NCBI RefSeq assembly: GCF_032118995.1
Contig: NC_092663.1
Location: 1,302,001 to 1,366,000, forward strand
DNA length: 64,000 bases
Direction: 5' to 3'
Source of the DNA: Asterias amurensis
Taxonomy: Eukaryota; Echinodermata; Asteroidea; Forcipulatida; Asteriidae
The notes under the pieces are model-generated. The model was not told the origin of the DNA. It worked only from the letters and a program-made list of their open reading frames with translations, and did no database searches. Made by a program: the position numbers and the translations under genes. Each line of letters begins with the position of its first letter. The first letter of the stretch is position 1. This document shows positions 11,395 to 23,202 of this stretch, piece by piece.

Positions 11395-11660
11395 GAGTAA
11401 TTGTTTTGAGAGTTCCAGAGGGCATCTTCAAGGAGTGGGACTCTGGCAACCTGAGAAGCTGATGATATCAAAATTCAAGTCTCTTCTCAAAACTTATCTT
11501 ATGTCACAGGTTTTCAATGACTAATTTTGTTGTGTCTGTTTTTCTTTGTGTTGTGTTTTGTTTTTGTTTTGTTTTTGGTTTTACTGCGCCTTGAACACCC
11601 AGCAGGGTGGATATGTGCGCATTACAAGTCTTATTATTATTATTATTTTATTATTATATC
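11395..11660 (+). mobile_element. LINE 3' end (CR1/L2-like), 5'-truncated
   Basis: A frame ends in KFKSLLKTYLMSQVFND before a stop, which resembles the C-terminus of CR1/L2-type reverse transcriptase proteins. It is followed by a 3' tail with GCGCCTTGAACACCCAGCAG and GCGCATTACAAGTC and ends in (ATT)n. Only the last couple of hundred bases of the element remain. Confidence 0.55.
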
Positions 11661-11939
11661 GATACATTGATGAGTCTCTGTCAGATTCTGTTTCGATTAT
11701 TAATCGATTGAAAGTCACTCGTCGTGGGATGTGTTATCTTAGAATTTTTGTATAACAATTCCAAGGTGTCTCAAATGCCCCTTTAAATATTATTGTGTTG
11801 CTTCTCTCATTAACCTGAGCTAGATTTATCAAGGTTTATCTTAAATATAACAATTTGAAGGTGTTATTTTTGCCACAATAATGTTTAAATCATCACATTT
11901 TGCTTAGCAATTAAGATTGATTAGAAGTTAAGATCAATC
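11661..11939. other. intergenic, no gene seen
   Basis: Nothing recognised. Confidence 0.4.
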
Positions 11940-12305
11940 TTAAAGGCAGTGGACAGTGTTGGCAACTGTCTAAGACCAATCTTCTCTCTTCGTATATCTC
12001 ATACATAAAATAACAAACTTTATGCAAATTTAAACTCAATCGGTCGTCGAAGTTGCAATATAGTAATGAAGAAAAACAAAATACCCTTGTCACCCGAAGT
12101 TGTGTGCTTTCAGATGCTTCCTTTTGAGACCTCAAATTCTAAATCTGAGGTCTCAAAATCAAAATCGTGGAAAATTTACTTCTTTCTCGAAAACTACTCC
12201 ACTTCAGAGGGAGCCGTTTCTCACAATGTTTTATACCATCAACCTCTCCCCATTACTCGTCACCAAGAAAGGTTTTATGCCAATAATTACTTTGAGTAAC
12301 TGCCT
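11940..12305. repeat. family A MITE
   Basis: The left end is TTAAAGGCAGTGGACAGTGT. The internal GAGACCTCAAATTC / TGAGGTCTC hairpin is well kept. The right end is worn (AGTAACTGCCTCC). Confidence 0.75.
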
Positions 12306-12482
12306 CCAGTTATAGTAAAATACCAGAACTGGTTAATACGTTATTACATGCTAAAGCTAAGACTAAAAATGATTTTCGTGATGATTGTTTTACTCATTTC
12401 TCAAAAACTACAACACCTCAGCAAGTAATAGGCTATTGTAAGTGAAGTTTTCTACTATCATTATCTTCAAAATGATAAAGTT

Positions 12483-12863
12483 TAAAGGGAAGGTACACGT
12501 TTGGTAATTGTCAAAGACCAGTGTTCTCACTTGGTGTATCCCATCATAACCATAAAATAACAAGCCTGTGAAAATTTGGGCTCAATTGGTCATCGAAAGA
12601 TGAAAGAAAAAACACCCTTGCTGCATTTTGTGTGCTTTCAGATAGTAATAAAAGACTTCTAGCTAGAACTCTTTTATTATTTTAGTGAAAAATTACCTCT
12701 TTCTCAAAAACTACATTACTTCAGAGGGAGTCGTTTTCCACAATGTTTTATACTATCAACAGCTCTCCAATGCCCGTTACCAAGTCAGTTTTTCAAGTTA
12801 ATATTTGTTGTACATCTGTGGAAATTGTGTTTTGTGTCTGACAACTAGTACCCAGCCTCTTTA
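12483..12863. repeat. family A-related MITE, diverged subfamily
   Basis: It begins TTAAAGGGAAGGTACACGTT, has GGTAATTGTCAAAGACCAGT and the ACTTCAGAGGGAG phrase of family A, and ends GTACCCAGCCTCTTTAA. The terminal sequence differs from the main group, so this may be a subfamily. Confidence 0.65.
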
Positions 12864-13763
12864 ATGGCTGACAAGCGTGTCTACTCATGTACAGCTGACT
12901 TATATTGACTGATTGACAGTTTAAGTGTACGCAATGATATCAAATCTTAGCAACTCAAAACTGTTTACTCACTCTGCACGTTGTCTTGCTTCGTGTAATG
13001 GAGCAACATTCTCCTATGCAGGAACACATAATTGCCCCAGTTGAAATAGACACCGGTCACATTCATGTGATGTATACTGCTCCGTTGTCATGGTAACTGT
13101 AATGGATTTGGGTGGGTGAATGGATTAATGTTTTGTGAATTAATGAAAGTTGCCCCATGATTACCTTAATGCGTATAAAGATACGTATAAAAAGGGCCTG
13201 TATGTTTTAACGCCACACGAACTGTGGACCTGTGAACCAAAAGAAGCACACATAATGTGGAGACTTGAAACACATTGTTGACTTACACACCCAAACTGTG
13301 TTATTAACAGTGTTAAAGAATATGATTTTCCTTGTTAATGTCCACACAGTGACTGCTATAGACCTTATCGTGGGGCCGCCATTTTGAATTTCTCCCATTG
13401 ATATCAATGTTACTAAACCGAGGCTGGAAGAACAAAATAGTCTGGTTCCTACTGTCAAAATGATTACTAGCAGTCATTATTGTTATTTGATACGAGGGAC
13501 ATGACAAAGATGTATGCAGCAGTATAAAGGTCTATATAGCTACATAGCTGTGTGTCTTGTGTGCTTTTAAGGCTAATTCATCAACCCAGTTCGCTGTCCA
13601 TATAGATCTATTGATCAGAGACACTAAAGGAGTTAAATGGAAGACTTTTGATAAGAAACTTAACCAATTACAGTTCATCAATACTGGCTATTTATTGAAA
13701 AAACACTTACCATTGCACAGACTCATCTCATGCCTATGTTTTAGCATGGAGGTATGGTTATAG
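12864..13763. other. intergenic, no gene seen
   Basis: No gene recognised. GGGGCCGCCATTTTGAA near 13372 resembles the YY1-like motif repeated behind FREP-2. Confidence 0.4.
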
Positions 13764-13926
13764 CTAGACCCAGTAACTGGGGCGATGTAATCCTTTTTCA
13801 TTATCGGTCATAGTTTACTTGTGCCCCAGCTGAAGCCATTCAATGTTCAAGACAGCATCATAATGACCGATAATGACAAAAAGTTGGGGGGGAAAATGAG
13901 TACAGCGCCCCAGTTACTGGGTCTAG
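13764..13926. repeat. short palindromic element
   Basis: CTAGACCCAGTAACTGGGGC at the left is matched by the inverted GCCCCAGTTACTGGGTCTAG at the right. Inside, TCATTATCGGTCAT and ATGACCGATAATGA are also inverted copies. 163 bp and non-coding. Another end of this kind (GGTAACTGGGTCTA) sits near 50000. Confidence 0.75.
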
Positions 13927-14083
13927 ACTGTAGCTTTTTCACTGTAGACTCGTTACTCGTTACTCGTTAATATTTGCTGTAAAAGACTTGTTGCATGCAG
14001 TCTTTACATTGGGCCACAAGTTTTTTGTGAGAACCACTGTAGCTTTCACAAATAAATACTTATACCAGGGCCATGAGCTCAGC

Positions 14084-14343
14084 AAGCCAGCCTGAGCTCC
14101 ATCGGGCTGATGGAGCTACTAAGCACCAAAATTTGCTTAGCATGAAATGTTTGCCTTGATACAAACAGGATTACCAACCCAATTCCCTTGTAATTTTCAG
14201 GATAAGCAAACAACAGCTGAATAATAGAAACAAGCAATACGCAACAAATGGGCATTTGGTTGACACAATTCTGTTTTTATCAGTGGCGAAATTTCATGCT
14301 AAGCACATTTTCGTGCTTAGCAGCTCTATGAAATTGGGCCCTG
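14084..14343. repeat. family B MITE
   Basis: The left end is worn (GGAGCTACTAAGCACCAAAA). The right end AGCAGCTCTATGAAATTGGG is intact. The internal phrases AAACAGGATTACCAACC and AACAACAGCTGAAT are those of the B family. Confidence 0.75.
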
Positions 14344-16554
14344 GGAAGTTGGACTACAGGGATACAAAGAAATTGAAGTTTTGTTTTCATTATTCCTGTT
14401 TGTTTACAGAAGCTATCTCTCAGCCAAACTTCAAGATGAAGTAATTAATTCTTGACATCAGCTTCCTTGATACTGATTAGGTTTTCTGACTCTCATGCCC
14501 AAAACATTAATTTTTCAATCTGATAACACATGGAACACAGCGACAACCAGCCAGGTACCCCACCTCATTACAATACACTATGCAGTGTTACACAATCTAC
14601 CATTCACCAGACTATAGGGGGACTATAGGTAGAAATTTGTTTTTGACACAAGTAAACATTGCGGCTAGAATCAAAATGGCGACTGAATGTTTATTAACAA
14701 GTTTTATAAATGAAACACTTAGACTGAAATGGATTTACTCTGCCGGCATCTTTTCAAGTTTTAATAAGTTTTGCCCCTGAATCTTACCGTTGTCTTTTTG
14801 ATGTTTGCTGAGAGTCAGAAAGAATGATTGATGGTGATGATTTAGCGGCATTTCACCAGGGAGCTGGACAGCGGTTCGGTCGGTTCTCTGTTTACTACAC
14901 ATGGGACCAAAAGATAAACAGCCCCCTCTGGAGTTTCAACCACGTGCGCATGGACCGTGCAAGTCCCTCGAGTGTTGAGCAAAAGAAAACATGTCAAACG
15001 AAGACTCTATTGTTTTATTGATATCAAAATCTTCTTTTGAAAGATACACAATTCTTGAAGCTAAATAAATCCATAGCAATTTATGTTATTAATACACTTA
15101 CTTTTTTTTTATATCTAGAACAATATTGTACATTGCAATGTAAACATTTAAAAAATGACTTTTGCAAATTATGTTGGAAAAAAGTGCAACTAATGTATTG
15201 CTTGATGATAAAATACGCGTCAGTTTAGTGAAATATTAGAAACAAATATATAGTTTTATAGCCACACTCTCGGGTAAAAGAAACTAAATTGCGCAACCCC
15301 CCCCCCAAAAAAAAAAAAAATAATAAAAAAATGACTTATACAGCATCTATGAAGCATTGCATTCTGATACAACAGCAACGAACCATTCTACCTCCATGAA
15401 CGAACTAAACACATAACCAGAAATACACAAACACAATTTGATTTCATCTCGGTTATAAATTTTCTTTAATTGGCTTTATTAGAACTAGAGCATGCAGAAG
15501 TAGCAGTAAGCTCAATATTAAAAAAAAGACAGGAAAAAAAAATGAAAACAGTAAGAAAACAAATACTTCTTTTTTTAATGTATTTTTGTAGTTTCAATAC
15601 GAATTGTCAGTGGCACCTCACAGACACCGTAGAAAGCTAAAATTCAGACGTAACGTAAGTCGTGCACAGTAAAAGTCACGCATGACGTCACCGTGATCGT
15701 TAAACCGAGACGTTTTTACACTGCGGCCTGGCAACTGACGGAGAAATTGGAACGGTTTTTAGAAGCTGGTCACAAAAGCTGGTCACGGAAGCGCTGTTGA
15801 CTGACTATGCTTTGAGGGACGACCCTTACAAACAAATCCTTGGTCAATATTTATTCTCCATTAAGAATAAGATGAAAAATGTGAAGGGGAAATTTTGTCG
15901 TACAATCATAATTGATGCCCACAATCCAGCACAATATTTTATTTTATTATACTTTTTCGATCTACTTTAATTAAAAGGAGCTTCATCTTCATCATAATCA
16001 ATCATGACTCGGTGTAAATTACAAAACTAGCATCAATCAAACAACCGCTTATGAGTGTTGAAGATCATCCTGTCCCAACGGTCCCAACACTTGACCAGTC
16101 GGGCCCAGCAAACACAGTTTATTGTTCACATGGCCACATGGAACGTTATCAATATCCCTTGATGAATTTTCACTATTCTTTCAAAAAATCAGACAGTTAA
16201 AACTTTCTCCAGTTGTAAACAATAAAATTGATCGAAAAGTATTGAACATGATAACCAGTGAGTTTAATACGCCATGGTGACGTCACAAGACTGATCTGAG
16301 GAGGGAGCAAAGCTAAGAGGAAACGTAAATGAAAAAAAAAAAAAAACCAGAAGGTAGAAAAGGCTCGAATATTTGAAATGTGTCTGTGACTTGTTTACTG
16401 TTTGATTAAAGCATTACAATTGCATACTCAAACAATCTGCTTCTCGTGGAGGGCGTAGGCCGAAAGTATTATGCTTTTAAAATAGAACCATTCGGAAAAT
16501 GCGTGCTTTTTATTTTCGCTAGAAATGAGAAATTTTTGAGATTGTTAAGTTGCT
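14344..16554. other. intergenic; 3' flank of FREP-1
   Basis: No gene recognised. Mononucleotide runs lie at 15297-15320 and 16328-16346. On the minus strand an AATAAA (plus-strand TTTATT at about 15475) lies about 1.1 kb after the FREP-1 stop and is a candidate polyadenylation signal. Confidence 0.4.
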
Positions 16555-19500
16555 TTACTGTTTCTTGTTCTTTTTACTTTTTCTTGGTTGGATGGTTCGA
16601 TCTCCGTCCAGGTTACCGTCCCCAGATTCTCCCCCCTCTTCTGAGTCGAACAGCTCATCTTGCTCCGCCCCCTTTTTCTTTTCATCCTCCTCCTCCTCGC
16701 TTTCCTCGTGCTCATTTCGACCCCGTGCGCGTTTCCTATCAGCTTCAACCATCGGTCGGAACTTCAACTCTGTGCGACGGAGCGAATACGTCACACCCCT
16801 CCATGTCTCCCACATGACCCCTTCGCCAAAGTCCGTGTGAACACCAGCCAGGTAGCGAGCGTTGAGGTTGCTGTTACCACATGAACGCGGGTACCACCAT
16901 GCCCCTCCCCTGAAAGAAGAACACGCCCCTCCGGAGAGATCACTGTCACGTGTTGAGAAGGGGCTGTCTGAATGGGCACTCAATGAGTCACCTGGTATGA
17001 GCAAACCAAGAGAGGGCGTTAGGCTGCTGGCTTTGACTTAAAGGGAGGGTCTACCTTTGGTAATTGCTCCAAAATAACCACAAAACTTGCTTTGTCAAAG
17101 AAGCACTACAGCTGTTGATAACGCTGTTGTGTAACGTTTTAAGAAACAACTCTCTTCTAAGGAATGTAGTTTTAGAGAGGGGATTCAATGCCAATTATCT
17201 GATAAACGTTTCTGCATGAAACGTTTCTCAGATTGTGTATTCCAATGGCAGTTTATTCTTCCTGCAACCGAACGTTTCCAAAAACCAAAGGCATAGTCTG
17301 CCTTTAACAAGTACTCCCAAAATGAACATTTGCAATACCCCTACAATAAACATCAAGTAGAGGGTGGGTTTTAAAACTACCAAAGTTGAAAGGACGAGGG
17401 GAGGATATAAATGTAAGAGTAACATACCAGCTTTTCCACCAGTGAAGTTGCCAATGTGCAGCCTGTAATTCTGCGTCTCCGTCCCTACTCGAAAATCAAC
17501 GTACGTTGCCCAAGCTTTCTTGCCGTTAAAATCCTCAAGATCTACCCGTAGGAGGTAGTCGGCTTGCATGGTGATGTGGTGAAGATGTTCGTTGCCTAGC
17601 CAGAACTCTGTGCCAAGTCGACCGAAGCCGAGCCGGTAATCCATCCAACGGGTGTTGAAATCTTCACGGCCGTCGTATCGACGCTGGAAAACCTGCAATA
17701 GTTTCACCAGACACAAAATACATTAAGATTTGTTTTTAAGCTCTTTCAATTGAATTCAAGAAAGGGTGTTTACTTCATTTCGTGGTAACTTTAATAAAAT
17801 TTTAAACACATATAATGTATGTTTTGATGATGCATGATAGCTTTAGGGTCCTGCACTGGACACCTATGGTAATTGTCAAAGACCATTTACAAACATGGGA
17901 AAGGCGTCACGCCTGAAATTATCACAAATTCTAATATTTTAGTGAGAAGTTATCTCTTTTTCAAAAACTACGTTACTTCAGAGTCAGGAAGTCAATTCTC
18001 ACAATGTTCTATAATATCAACTTAATACTAAGTAAGTTTTTGTCACTGAATATTTCGAGTCACTACTAAACAACGTCCAGTGCCTTAAGCCTAAAGGTTG
18101 AACTTTGTTCTTCTTTTTTTCTTAAAACAAGGATTTTTTTGTACCGTCCAGCCACCACCGTCTGTTTCCATGTCGCAGTACACGCGGAGTGATATGCAGA
18201 GGTAGACATCCTGCGGGAATATTGTGTACACTCCGCTTTTTGTCACCCCTTTATTCTGGAGATCCTTACAGTCACTAGGTAGAGGTTCTGATGAATAAAA
18301 TAAAATCAACATGATTTGAAACCATATCTTAACAAATTGGCATCAGGTTAAATGTGTGTTTTCTTCCGGTCCTTGAATCTCTGTTGGTCGCGGTTCGAAT
18401 CCCACCTCGGACCGGAGCCTTGCACTTGTCGCACAGGCTGTTTACTCCCCAAGGAGCTGATGTGGTTTAAGGAATGATTTAAGGCCCAGTGACCAGGGGT
18501 AATAATGTTGGAAGCGTTCTGAGAAGCCCTTGGGTGTGAAAAGCGCAATACAAAAACTGGCTTTGATTAATATTACTTTCTATCCCCAACTGATTACGTG
18601 GGTATTCCCCTTTCGGGGGTTTCCTCCAACATCTAAAACTGAACATTTCTTCTCATTCCTTATATATCCTGTTATGGCATCAATTTTACTGTTGGGTGTG
18701 GAATAAATAAATAAGTATGCACATTATAGAAAAATTAAAAAACAAACTTGAGAAAAGACTATAACAAAAAATACTTGGCAGCGGTGGGATTCGAACCCAC
18801 GCCATCGAAATGACTGGTGCCTTAAACCAGCGCCTTAGACCGCTCGGCCACGCTACCTTGACGATCACCAGGCAAAGCTCAATGGACTTATTCTAGTAAC
18901 TATTGACATTGCACTATCAACAATCTAAAGTCCACACAGCGTACACAGATAAGATCACGGGTAAATAATTAATTACAAAATAGTCAGAGCGAATGTGAAG
19001 TCGCAGTATCGGCTCCAATAATCCTTACATAGCTGTGTTTACCGCAGAGAAAGGACCCCCCCTTTTGTGTTTACAAGCAATCACATACATTATGTTCATT
19101 CATTAATAATTAACAGCTAAGAATTACATTTGCACTGGCAGTGTTATAAGATAATGTCACGATGTGGGCCAAATTTCATATAGCTACAAAAATTTGCTTA
19201 GCATGGAATTTCAAGGGTTACCACCCAATTGTTCATTTACTATTGCTTTGGTTATGGTCCAGCTGTTGTTTGCTTTTCCTGAAAATCACGTGGACTTTTG
19301 GTTGGTAATCCTGTTTTTATCAAAGAAGAAATTTCATGCTAAGCAAATTTTTGTGCTTAGCAGCTCTATGGAATTGGGCCGTGATGATTGGGAAACTGCT
19401 ATACAAAGTTCACAATGTTTGTTTTGAGTTTATCTCGTGCGACCATAGTCACCGAGACATGAAACTACAAACTGCTGCATCAGCTAATACCAATATCATA

Positions 19501-20379
19501 GGGCTAGGTGGACGACCACGCACGCCTGACATGACAATTAATATCATTACTGACTTAAAGACACTGGACTTCTTTGGTAATTGTCAAAGACCAGTCTTCT
19601 CACTTGGTGTACCTCAACATAAGCATAAAATTACAAACCTGTGAAAATTTGAACTCAATTGGTCGTAGAAGTTGCGAGATAATAATGGAAGAAAAAACAC
19701 CCTTGTCGCACGAAGTTGTGTGCTTTCAGATGCTTGATTTTGGGACCTCAAAATCTAATTCTGAGGTCTCGAAATCAAATTCATATATTTTTACTTCTTT
19801 CTCGAAAACAACATTACTTCAGAAGGAGCCTTTTCTCACAATGTTTTATACTATCAACATCTCTCCATTGCTCGTTACCAATAAGTTTTTATGCTAACAA
19901 TTATTTGGAGTAATTACCAATAGTGTCCAGTGCCTTTAAGGTGTGGAGCGCCTTGTCATAATTTGTGGTAATAACATGATCCAGTTTTGCATAACCCATT
20001 GAGGAATTACCTACCCTAGCTGTGTAAAACAGGATATATATTTGCCATTTTATAGTGTCTGTCAAACTAGCGTTTCTGGACTGTTTCAAAAACACTTTCA
20101 TATAGAATTTATCACAGCCATGACTCTACAAGAGTAGATATACCAATAGTGTCCACTGCCTTTAATGTTAACATTTACCCACTCTAACTAAAAATGAAAG
20201 ACCATCTTTAAAAAAAAAACATGTACCAGTTTCCACTCACCTTCTGCCAAGATATACGATTCTGTTCCTTCACAAGGAGGATGGCATTGTGCATTGGAAA
20301 CCCAAGTGTACCTGACCAACAACAAAGCAAGAAGTAGTGAAAACTTGCAGAGGGAAATCGGTTTCAAAAAAGGCTCCAT
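16555..20379 (-). CDS. FREP-1: secreted fibrinogen-domain protein with charged C-terminal tail
   Basis: Four coding exons rebuilt from GT/AG junctions: 20241-20379, 18145-18287, 17428-17692 and 16555-16991. They add to 984 bases, 327 residues plus stop, with intron phases 1, 0, 1. I start at the Met at 20379 because the signal peptide begins there ([21 protein letters not shown]); an upstream in-frame Met at 20466 would hide it. Next comes a short CHPPC segment, then the fibrinogen C-terminal domain: CKDL...VYCD, GGGWT, the Trp/Gly-rich middle with [11 protein letters not shown], and [18 protein letters not shown]. After FRPM the protein does not stop as FREP-2 and FREP-3 do. It adds about 64 residues rich in Glu and Lys/Arg. 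The Ca-binding loop DRDND of the other two reads DSDLSG here, so calcium binding is doubtful. It is probably an extracellular lectin or recognition protein (known role of the family); the ligand is unknown. The gene is head to head with FREP-2. Confidence 0.88.
17040..17308. repeat. family A-related MITE in FREP-1 intron 3
   Basis: Ends TTAAAGGGAGGGTCTACCTT and AGGCATAGTCTGCCTTTAA form an imperfect inverted repeat, and GGTAATTGCTCCAAAAT lies just inside. Diverged and non-coding. Confidence 0.55.
17855..18090. repeat. family A MITE, internally shortened, in FREP-1 intron 2
   Basis: GCACTGGACACCTATGGTAA at the left and CGTCCAGTGCCTTAA at the right, with the ACTTCAGAGTCAGG part of the A interior. 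The central hairpin is gone. Confidence 0.65.
18361..18560 (+). repeat. SINE-like fragment with tRNA B-box
   Basis: It starts with GGTCGCGGTTCGAATCCCAC, a pol III B-box, and ends with AAAAGCGCAATACAAAAACT, a LINE-like 3' tail. This is the head-and-tail layout of a tRNA-derived SINE. It lies in FREP-1 intron 1. Confidence 0.55.
18766..18771 (-). terminator. pol III terminator of tRNA-Leu
   Basis: A run of six T on the minus strand four bases past the tRNA 3' end, the normal RNA polymerase III stop. Confidence 0.75.
18776..18857 (-). tRNA. tRNA-Leu (anticodon AAG)
   Basis: 82 bases, no intron. On the minus strand it begins GGTAGCGTGGCCGAGCGG, with a perfect A-box. The anticodon stem CTGGT/ACCAG closes a loop TTAAGGC that gives anticodon AAG. 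A long variable arm of the leucine type follows, then the B-box GGGTTCGAATCC, and the acceptor arm GGTAGCG pairs with CGCTGCC (one G-T pair), followed by discriminator A. It matches the eukaryotic tRNA-Leu(AAG) pattern closely and looks functional. It sits inside intron 1 of FREP-1 on the same strand, with its own internal promoter and T-run. Confidence 0.96.
19166..19382. repeat. family B MITE in FREP-1 intron 1
   Basis: GGGCCAAATTTCATATAGCT at the left and AGCTCTATGGAATTGGGCC at the right, with TTTGCTTAGCATGGAATTTC inside. Confidence 0.8.
19555..19940. repeat. family A MITE in FREP-1 intron 1
   Basis: Ends TTAAAGACACTGGACTTCTT and TAGTGTCCAGTGCCTTTAA. The central palindrome around GGGACCTCAAAATC / GAGGTCTCG is kept. 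Full length. Confidence 0.85.
20141..20166. repeat. lone right end of family A
   Basis: ACCAATAGTGTCCACTGCCT with TTAA following. The rest of the element is missing. Confidence 0.6.
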
Positions 20380-20466
20380 CTTGCGTGAGAGTGTGAGAGA
20401 AGCACACCAGTACACGGGGAGACTTGCGTGATTTCTGACCCCAAACCAGCTCGCGGTCCCCCTCAA

Positions 20467-21030
20467 GGCCTCGTCTGACTTTTATGTTTCATTGTGAACC
20501 GGTTTCACATTTCAGAAATCCAGGAATTGATATTTACGAGAGTTGTTATTGTTCTCGATGGGGCAGCGACTCACGTGAACAGGTGTGACAAAAAAAAACA
20601 GTTTAGACTTCATACAAAAAAAGTTAGAAAATCAAATAGAAAAACACGTCTGGGTTCATACCTTAATCAATTACCTTGTAGGTTCCATACACTACCGTAT
20701 CATGCTTACAAACTTTACCAACAACTCTAAGTACTAGCGTCTGTAAAATCACAAGGCCATGTCACCCAGGCTAATTTCTTTCAGTTAACTTCTGGAGGCA
20801 ACGACTATGTACGCACCAGGAACACTGCAGCAACACAAGGGACATTGTTAAAGCTGTAACCTATCCCCAGGAAAATAAAGAAAAAAGTGACATGTGAACG
20901 GATTTTTTTTTTTTTCTTTTTTTTTTTTTGGGGGGGGGTGATTGGCTGGAGATGGTTGCCTGTAAATTGCCTCGTATGACGTGGCCTGTACGGGTTTGGG
21001 CAAGTTACTTAAATCAATATGAGAAGTCAA
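20467..21030. other. intergenic between FREP-1 and FREP-2
   Basis: No gene seen. It holds a T-run followed by G-run at 20903-20938. The first part must contain the FREP-1 promoter, but no clear TATA box was found. Confidence 0.4.
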
Positions 21031-21446
21031 GTTTAAAGACACTAGACACTGTTGGTAATTGTCAAAGACCAGTCTTCTCACTTAGTGTTTTTCAATTTCT
21101 CAACATATGCATAAAATAAAAAACCTGTGAAAATTTGAGCTCAATATTGGTCGTCGAAGTTGCGAGAGAATAATGATAGAAAAAGACGCCCCTGTTGCAC
21201 AAGTTGTGTGCTTTCAGGTGCTTGATTTCGAGGACCTCGAAATCTAATTCTGAGGTCTCAAAATCAAATTCAAACATTTTAGTGAGAAATTACTTCTTTC
21301 TCAAAAACTAAGTCACTTCAGAGGAAGTTGTTTCACACAATGTTTTATACCACCAACAGCTCTCCGTTACTCGTTACCAAGTAAGGTTTTATGCTATTAA
21401 TGTGTTTGAGTAATTACAAATAGTGTCCACCCCCACTGCCTTTAGG
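21031..21446. repeat. family A MITE
   Basis: Ends TTTAAAGACACTAGACACTG and CCCCCACTGCCTTTAG, with a small expansion of C near the right end. The central GAGGACCTCG / TGAGGTCTC palindrome is present. Confidence 0.8.
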
Positions 21447-22671
21447 TTCACTATAAACTCTATTAAAGAATTACTTAACTTTGTGGATGTGCGCAAACAA
21501 AAAAGGACTTAAATGACATTAATACTGGATAAACATTACTACACCGACACACTTATTACTGTCACTCGCTCCTCTACAGCTGTAAATTCTTGCAATGCTG
21601 CCAGACTAGATTTTCAGGCTAGACGTTGTTCACCCCAAAGTCAATGAGCTATTTGTGGTATAAGGAGTATCTCACCTTACACGAGCCGAAGAAAGTTTGG
21701 CCGAAAGATGGCGCTCTTCGTTTTCCTCTTTAACAGAGCTCATTTTGAAGGATTTTGCTTCGCTCGTTACAGCACCTCTTCTTAATCAACGGCGCTGGGA
21801 TGAGCAAACGTATAAAGCACGCTCATTGGTTAAAGCTTAGTCCCATCATGCATCACACTCACCATCACACACACTGCACGCATGACGTACTTCCTGGTCA
21901 ACAATCTGACCAAGCTGATTAGCCCATCCCAGCGGTCCTGGATAGAACCTGGTGGCTAGGGCCGAGCGAAGGGTTTTGCGACATGGAGGAGTCAGTTTTC
22001 TTTGGTCGCATGGTGGCCGGACACCATGTTTCCGTCCACAAATATTATGTACAGTCTAGTCTGGCACCCTGTTTGTACCCATGCGGTTTTTGAACCAAAT
22101 AATTGCAGTCTAGTTCGGCACCCTGGGGGCGCACACAAGGGGTTTAACGAACCGAAATTGCTTCTAATTGCAAGTTGTCCAACTCACCCAATCAGAGCTA
22201 TACATTTAACGGGCTTATCTGCTCATCCTGCATACTACAACAGAGGGGAGAAGTCCGAATTAGCAATGCGTCTCTTGTAAACAGGCGTTAATGAAAAATC
22301 CATGTTGAAACATGTACAACGTGAGACGTAATGGTTATTTATAGCATGCCCTCAATGTTTCTGTCTCACATTTTCAACTAAGTACACGTGTTTTAGAATC
22401 TCAGTCATTGGGACTGCGACTAGACTTAATGCTATAAGGGTAAGCTAACCACGTCATTACACACCCATATCCATTGGGTGAGATTTGATGGTTCCAATAC
22501 GTACATGTATGTACATGTACATGTATGTACACAGAACTCTAACAGGTGTATGACGTCATCAGACTGAATAGTCAGACCTATATATAGCGGAGACATTGCA
22601 ACTATTTTCAGCTTCTAGTTTGATGTATTACAGAGACACTTGAGCAGTTCAAGTACCACTTAATACCAGGG
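21447..22671. other. intergenic, no gene seen
   Basis: No gene. Near 22498-22533 there is a short self-complementary run of TACATGTA and GTACATGTAC units. Confidence 0.4.
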
Positions 22672-22826
22672 TCCGATTTCACTTCAGCAGATTATTATCA
22701 CTTGACAGAAACGGTCAGGATACCAGTCACAATTTTTAATCACATGGTATATTTTGGCTGGTGACCTTGTTCTTGCAGGCCTAACTTTATAGTGCTAGCT
22801 GCATTCCGCTCTTTGATATTGGGTAC
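22672..22826. repeat. worn family B-like element
   Basis: GGGTCCGATTTCACTTCAGC at the left, GCTCTTTGATATTGGGTAC at the right, and ATATTTTGGCTGGTGACCTT inside, as in the B copies at 9660. Confidence 0.45.
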
Positions 22827-22919
22827 AGATGTCATGCGTTAAAAATAATAAGACCAACAAAACAGCTTTTTTTTCCTTTGGAAGTTATGAATAGGTTCAG
22901 GGATTGAAGAACACAACTA

Positions 22920-23202
22920 TCACACGTACTGGGGTCACCGTGGTCCAGCAATCACGAGGTTGTTGGTTCGAATCCTACCAACTAACCGCTGATTTCACAA
23001 TGACTAGATAAGGTATTAAAGTTTTCAGTTAATGAGTCACAAATTCTTGACTTGTGCGATTCATAACCATAGACGTTGAACCAATGTTCGTGTGAGAGAG
23101 GTTGCATTGCCAGCTTGGTGTTTATGTCCACGGCAAACAGGGGAGCTTGGCAAGTTCCCTTGTCGGGAAGACCATGGAAACAAACAAACAAACAAACAGT
23201 TA
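22920..23202 (+). repeat. tRNA-derived SINE with (AAAC)n tail
   Basis: The head is GGTCACCGTGGTCCAGCAAT followed by a B-box GTTGGTTCGAATCC. The body runs to CTTGTCGGGAAGACCATGG and ends in five AAAC units. The head, body and tail order fits a pol III SINE. Confidence 0.7.

Noticed and set aside
14824-15021. Short frame MIDGDDLAAFHQG...
   Set aside because: 65 residues, no domain, no splice or start support, no similar frame elsewhere.
16446-16884. Plus-strand frames (for example Ser/Pro-rich) over FREP-1 exon 4
   Set aside because: Opposite-strand shadows of the charged FREP-1 tail and fibrinogen end.
20379-20466. Upstream in-frame Met as start of FREP-1
   Set aside because: It would add 29 polar residues before the signal peptide. 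The internal Met puts the hydrophobic core right at the N-terminus and gives exon 1 the same 139-base length as in FREP-2.
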